Made by a program: the position numbers and the translations under genes. Below the pieces are notes generated by a model. The model did no database searches. It had not been told where the DNA came from and saw only the letters and a program-made list of their open reading frames with translations. Below, one piece after another: positions 57,251 to 64,000 of a stretch of 64,000 nucleotides of DNA (position 1 is the first letter of the stretch; each line of letters starts with the position of its first letter). The stretch covers positions 2,046,001 through 2,110,000 of the forward strand of contig FSRV01000002.1 of NCBI GenBank assembly GCA_900142905.1. The letters are read 5' to 3'. This DNA is from Burkholderia sp. GAS332. GTDB lineage: Bacteria > Pseudomonadota > Gammaproteobacteria > Burkholderiales > Burkholderiaceae.

Positions 57251-57451
57251 CTATAACGAGTGTGTCTCTGCATGGTTCCGGAGAATCACGCTTCAACAGT
57301 CGCTACAGGTTGAGTATTCGTGTTGCGCCGTATTCCAAGGCAATCTTTCGATCACCTTTTCATACATTGATACAATCACAACCCTGATTCACCTACTCAA
57401 TCACCCATCTCTAAGTGATCTTTCGTGAATCTCTTTACTACTTCTTCCTGA

Positions 57452-57463
57452 TTGTTAAAGAAC
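57452..57463 (-). promoter_or_regulatory. boxA antitermination element in the 16S-23S spacer
   Basis: The minus strand reads GTTCTTTAACAA, a boxA core for the Nus antitermination complex, about 190 nt before the 23S 5' end. The 313-bp spacer 57251-57563 holds this element and sequences that pair with the 23S 3' flank, but no gene. Confidence 0.75.
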
Positions 57464-57563
57464 GACAGCCGATATCGCGGTTGCTATAACCGCGTATCAC
57501 TCTGACTGGCTCAATCGCCAATGCATAAAGCTCGGTTAGCACCGAACGCTAGGCATTGAAGAT

Positions 57564-57639
57564 TGGTGGAGGATGACGGGATCGAACCGACGACCCCCTG
57601 CTTGCAAAGCAGGTGCTCTCCCAGCTGAGCTAATCCCCC
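57564..57639 (-). tRNA. tRNA-Ala (anticodon TGC)
   Basis: The minus strand folds as a 76-nt tRNA including an encoded CCA end: acceptor GGGGGAT/ATCCTCC, D-arm AGCTCAGCTGGGAGAGC, anticodon loop TTTGCAA with TGC, and T-arm GGTTCGATCC. It is the second tRNA of the rrn spacer. Confidence 0.97.
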
Positions 57640-57697
57640 AGTCACACAAGTACTTCAGGGTGTCTTCGGTTGGTTAGTTCAGCCACCGCAGAAACAG

Positions 57698-57774
57698 TGG
57701 TGGGTCTGGATGGATTCGAACCATCGACCCCCGCCTTATCAAGACGGTGCTCTAACCAACTGAGCTACAGACCC
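57698..57774 (-). tRNA. tRNA-Ile (anticodon GAT)
   Basis: The minus strand folds as a 77-nt tRNA with encoded CCA: acceptor GGGTCTG/CAGACCC, anticodon loop TTGATAA with GAT, and T-arm GGTTCGAATCC. It is the first spacer tRNA after 16S, as in most proteobacterial rrn operons. Confidence 0.97.
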
Positions 57775-57838
57775 CTGAGTCTGTCCTGATTCACAGCCGA
57801 TAAGCGTGAGCGCTCAACGTTCGACACGTTAGCTCGAG

Positions 57839-59370
<1,532 letters not shown>

Positions 59371-59556
59371 AACCTGTTACTGTTTTTCGGTCTCTTTCGA
59401 AACCGGTCGCTCACTCAACGTACTGACGAATGATCATCCTGTCCGAAAACAGGAAAACCTTCCTTTAATACTAGTGTGAGACTTGATACTTTCGCTTCCA
59501 GCAAACCCCGAAGGATTCACCGCGCGTCTCGCATCAAGCGCCCACACTTATCGGCT

Positions 59557-59573
59557 GTTAATTTTTAAAGATC
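59557..59573 (-). promoter_or_regulatory. boxA-like element in the 16S leader
   Basis: The minus strand reads GATCTTTAAAAATTAAC, a boxA-like core about 190 nt before the 16S 5' end and about 95 nt past the promoter -10 element. Confidence 0.6.
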
Positions 59574-59663
59574 GATTACGCATTCACTACCGTCACAGCG
59601 CCTGACTTCAACTACCCGGCACCGCTTCGTTCTGCGTCGCTGCATCAGCAGCAGAGAGACGAG

Positions 59664-59692
59664 ATTATGAAGAACTTTCGCTACGTCGTCAA
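59664..59692 (-). promoter_or_regulatory. rrn P1-type promoter
   Basis: On the minus strand TTGACG (59692-59687) and CATAAT (59669-59664) are spaced by exactly 17 bp. The region just upstream (59693-59715) has A/T tracts like an UP element, and CG-rich bases follow the -10 as a discriminator. The leader is about 290 nt. The rest of the gap 59371-59923 holds no supported gene. Confidence 0.85.
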
Positions 59693-59923
59693 CAGGTTTT
59701 TCTAACTTTCTCAACCCGCTCACTTCGCTGAAAGCCTTGCCACTGCTGGCTTTCCCGCTTCCCGTGCCCCGGTGTCCGAAGCACGAAAGAGCGAGATTCT
59801 AGCGAGCCAGACCCGGCCTTGCAAGCGTTATTTTGATATGCATGAGTTGCGCCAGAAATGGCGCGAAGATGGCTCAACACGTGGCACAACAAGCTCACCC
59901 AAAGCCCGCCGAAACCGCTTCGT

Positions 59924-60484
59924 TCAGGCGGCCGCGCGCCTCTGCATCACGCGCTCGACTACGCTCAAATAGTGATCGAGGCCCGGCGTCACGCGGTTCT
60001 CTTCTTTTGCGCGATCGTCCCATCTGCGCAGGCGCAATGCATCTTCCGCGTAGGGCTTCTGCAGGAACGCCTCAGCCTCTTCCTTACTAAAGATGCCGCC
60101 TTGCAATTCGAGGCTCCGCACCGAATCGGCGGAAAGCTGGCCAAAATAGGCATCGTCGATGGCACATAGGCAGCGCTTGGCGTCGACGTGCAACCGGATC
60201 GGCTCCAATACCGCGTCCGACAACACCGCCCGCAAGAACGGCAGCGCGAAATACTGATGCAGGTCGTCGATACCCCGCTCCGTCGGCGTTTCACCTTGCA
60301 GATTCAACAGATGGCCGAGGTCGTGCAGAAACGCAGCGGCAACGAGTTCATCGTCAGCGCCCGCCTCTTCCGCCAACGCGCCGCTTTGCAACGCATGCTC
60401 AAGCTGGGTCACCGGCTCGCCGCTGTAGGCAAGATTGCCGTATTGCTCAAATAGCGAACGGATGTCGTTCAGACTCAATGCCAC
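59924..60484 (-). CDS. HD-domain protein of phosphonate operons (PhnZ/TmpB-like oxygenase candidate)
   Basis: The 186-residue protein has the HD fold of PhnZ-like diiron oxygenases. Candidate metal ligands are His30 (QLEH), His54-Asp55 and His58 (FLHDLGH), His76 and His99 (RLHVDAKR), with an Asp in RRWDD near residue 155. Tyr20 and Glu23 in AYSGEP match the Tyr-Glu pair that guards the PhnZ iron site. PhnZ and TmpB oxidatively cleave the C-P bond of 1-hydroxyphosphonates; members of the family next to phnA/phnY have no settled substrate. It is 4 nt after the phnY stop, so it is in one operon with the phosphonoacetate genes. Function beyond the family is inference. Confidence 0.85.
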   Translation of the reverse strand: MALSLNDIRSLFEQYGNLAYSGEPVTQLEHALQSGALAEEAGADDELVAAAFLHDLGHLLNLQGETPTERGIDDLHQYFALPFLRAVLSDAVLEPIRLHVDAKRCLCAIDDAYFGQLSADSVRSLELQGGIFSKEEAEAFLQKPYAEDALRLRRWDDRAKEENRVTPGLDHYLSVVERVMQRRAAA

Positions 60485-60488
60485 GCTC

Positions 60489-63226
<2,738 letters not shown>

Positions 63227-63250
63227 CTAGTCAATCTGTTGCAACCAGTC

Positions 63251-63985
63251 TCAATCGTTCGATGCCGCCGACAGCTGCACCGCGCCCAACAGCCCCGCCG
63301 GTTCGCACGCCTCACGCGCGCGCTGCAGGCCGCCGTTCACATGCGCGTGCATGAGCGCGGCGGCATGTTCGGCGTCGCGCGAGGCCAGCGCTGTCAGAAT
63401 CGCGCGATGTTCGGCGAGCGAGCGCTCCATCGCATCGGCATGCACCACCAGCGCGGCACGGCGAAACAGGCTCAATTCGCTCACCAGCCTTCGATACGTC
63501 TCGTACAGCTTGACGTTGCCCGACGCCGCCACGATCGCGTCTTGAAACGCCACATTGGCGCGTGCGTAAGCATTGTGATCCTGCGCGTCGAGCGCGGCGC
63601 GCATCGCGTCGACCCACTCGCGCAACACCGCAAGCTTCTGCGCATCGATACGCGCAGCCAGCATCCGGCACGCCGCTTCTTCAAGCACCGCGCGCACCAC
63701 GTAAATCTCGTCCGCTTCCGCCAGCGACACCGTCCGCACGAACACGCCACGGTTTTTTTCAGTGCGCACGAGGCCCGCTTGTTCCAGCGCGCGAAACGCC
63801 TCACGCACCGGCCCACGCGATACCTGCAGACGCGCGGCCCAGTCGGCTTCGTTGAGTTTGTCGCCGGGCTCGATCGCCCCTTCGATGATGTGTCGTTCGA
63901 TCTCGTCGCGGACCAGTGTCGTCAGCGAATGCCTGCGCACAACCTCAATCGGATCGACAGAAGCAGTTTGCATATATTCGGTCAT
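63251..63985 (-). CDS. GntR-family regulator with FCD domain (phosphonate operon)
   Basis: The 244-residue protein has a GntR winged helix (residues about 14-76; GDKLNEADWAARLQVSRGPVREAFRALEQAGLVRTEKNRGVFV) and an FCD effector domain (VVRAVLEEAACRMLA, NVAFQDAIV, EHRAILTAL). An in-frame ATG 12 nt downstream (residue 5) is an alternative start. It lies upstream of phnA in the same direction and probably controls the operon in response to a phosphonate intermediate. Its promoter reaches the window edge. Confidence 0.9.
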   Translation of the reverse strand: MTEYMQTASVDPIEVVRRHSLTTLVRDEIERHIIEGAIEPGDKLNEADWAARLQVSRGPVREAFRALEQAGLVRTEKNRGVFVRTVSLAEADEIYVVRAVLEEAACRMLAARIDAQKLAVLREWVDAMRAALDAQDHNAYARANVAFQDAIVAASGNVKLYETYRRLVSELSLFRRAALVVHADAMERSLAEHRAILTALASRDAEHAAALMHAHVNGGLQRAREACEPAGLLGAVQLSAASND

Positions 63986-64000
63986 TTTGACAAATTTTGC

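Noticed and set aside
57564..57774. tRNA genes as possible phage or island attachment sites
   Set aside because: They are internal to the rRNA operon, and there is no integrase or direct repeat nearby.

Overview
The window looks like chromosome from a high-GC betaproteobacterium of the Burkholderia/Paraburkholderia type. It carries a complete rRNA operon in the order 16S, tRNA-Ile(GAT), tRNA-Ala(TGC), 23S, 5S on the minus strand. Gene density is high, with many ATGA start/stop overlaps and catabolic cassettes each paired with a LysR or GntR regulator. This assignment rests on protein and rRNA character read by eye, not on a database search. I see no phage, insertion sequence, CRISPR array or integrase.

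Layout. (1) 1-1.3 kb: the tail of a ModA-like binding protein and a membrane protein. (2) 1.3-9 kb: an FAD-linked oxidase and an isopenicillin-N-synthase-like oxygenase (minus) diverge from a polar amino acid ABC transporter with its own HutC-type GntR regulator (plus); a second HutC-type regulator lies tail to tail with it. The divergent promoter carries two identical GTATATAC palindromes. (3) 9-10.7 kb: an ICMT-like methyltransferase and an arylamine N-acetyltransferase. (4) 10.9-19.2 kb: a probable Fur-controlled iron operon encoding an OprB-type porin, a secreted beta-propeller-like protein, a Tat-exported DyP peroxidase and an FbpABC ferric ABC transporter. (5) 19.3-24.5 kb: a LysR/EamA pair, a second Fur-type site with a TonB-dependent siderophore receptor, and a YefM-YoeB toxin-antitoxin pair. 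(6) 24.7-33.4 kb: an MFS transporter divergent from a GntR gene and a complete biotin-independent malonate decarboxylase cluster, mdcABCDEGH. (7) 33.4-37.4 kb: a MazEF-type pair, then a LysR gene divergent from a DUF1445 hydro-lyase and an MFS transporter. (8) 37.4-42.3 kb: a YtfQRT-YjfF-type sugar ABC transporter. (9) 42.7-53.9 kb: mixed genes including an AlkB-like dioxygenase, a RutE-like reductase, a metallophosphoesterase, an MgtC-like protein, a GlsB-like protein, a succinate CoA-transferase-type enzyme and a divergent LysR/FUSC pair. (10) 54-59.7 kb: the rrn operon with promoter, boxA elements and terminator. (11) 59.9-64 kb: a phosphonate operon with a GntR regulator, phosphonoacetate hydrolase (phnA), phosphonoacetaldehyde dehydrogenase (phnY) and a PhnZ-like HD-domain protein.

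How the parts work together. The iron genes form a plausible route from outer membrane (porin, siderophore receptor) through a periplasmic heme peroxidase and propeller protein to a ferric ABC importer. The mdc cluster encodes all decarboxylase subunits plus prosthetic-group synthesis and charging, with a candidate importer next door. The phosphonate operon converts phosphonoacetaldehyde to phosphonoacetate and then to acetate and phosphate; the HD protein may open a second C-P cleavage route. The least explained units are the secreted propeller plus DyP in the iron operon and the oxygenase/oxidase/ABC/HutC cluster at 1.3-8 kb.
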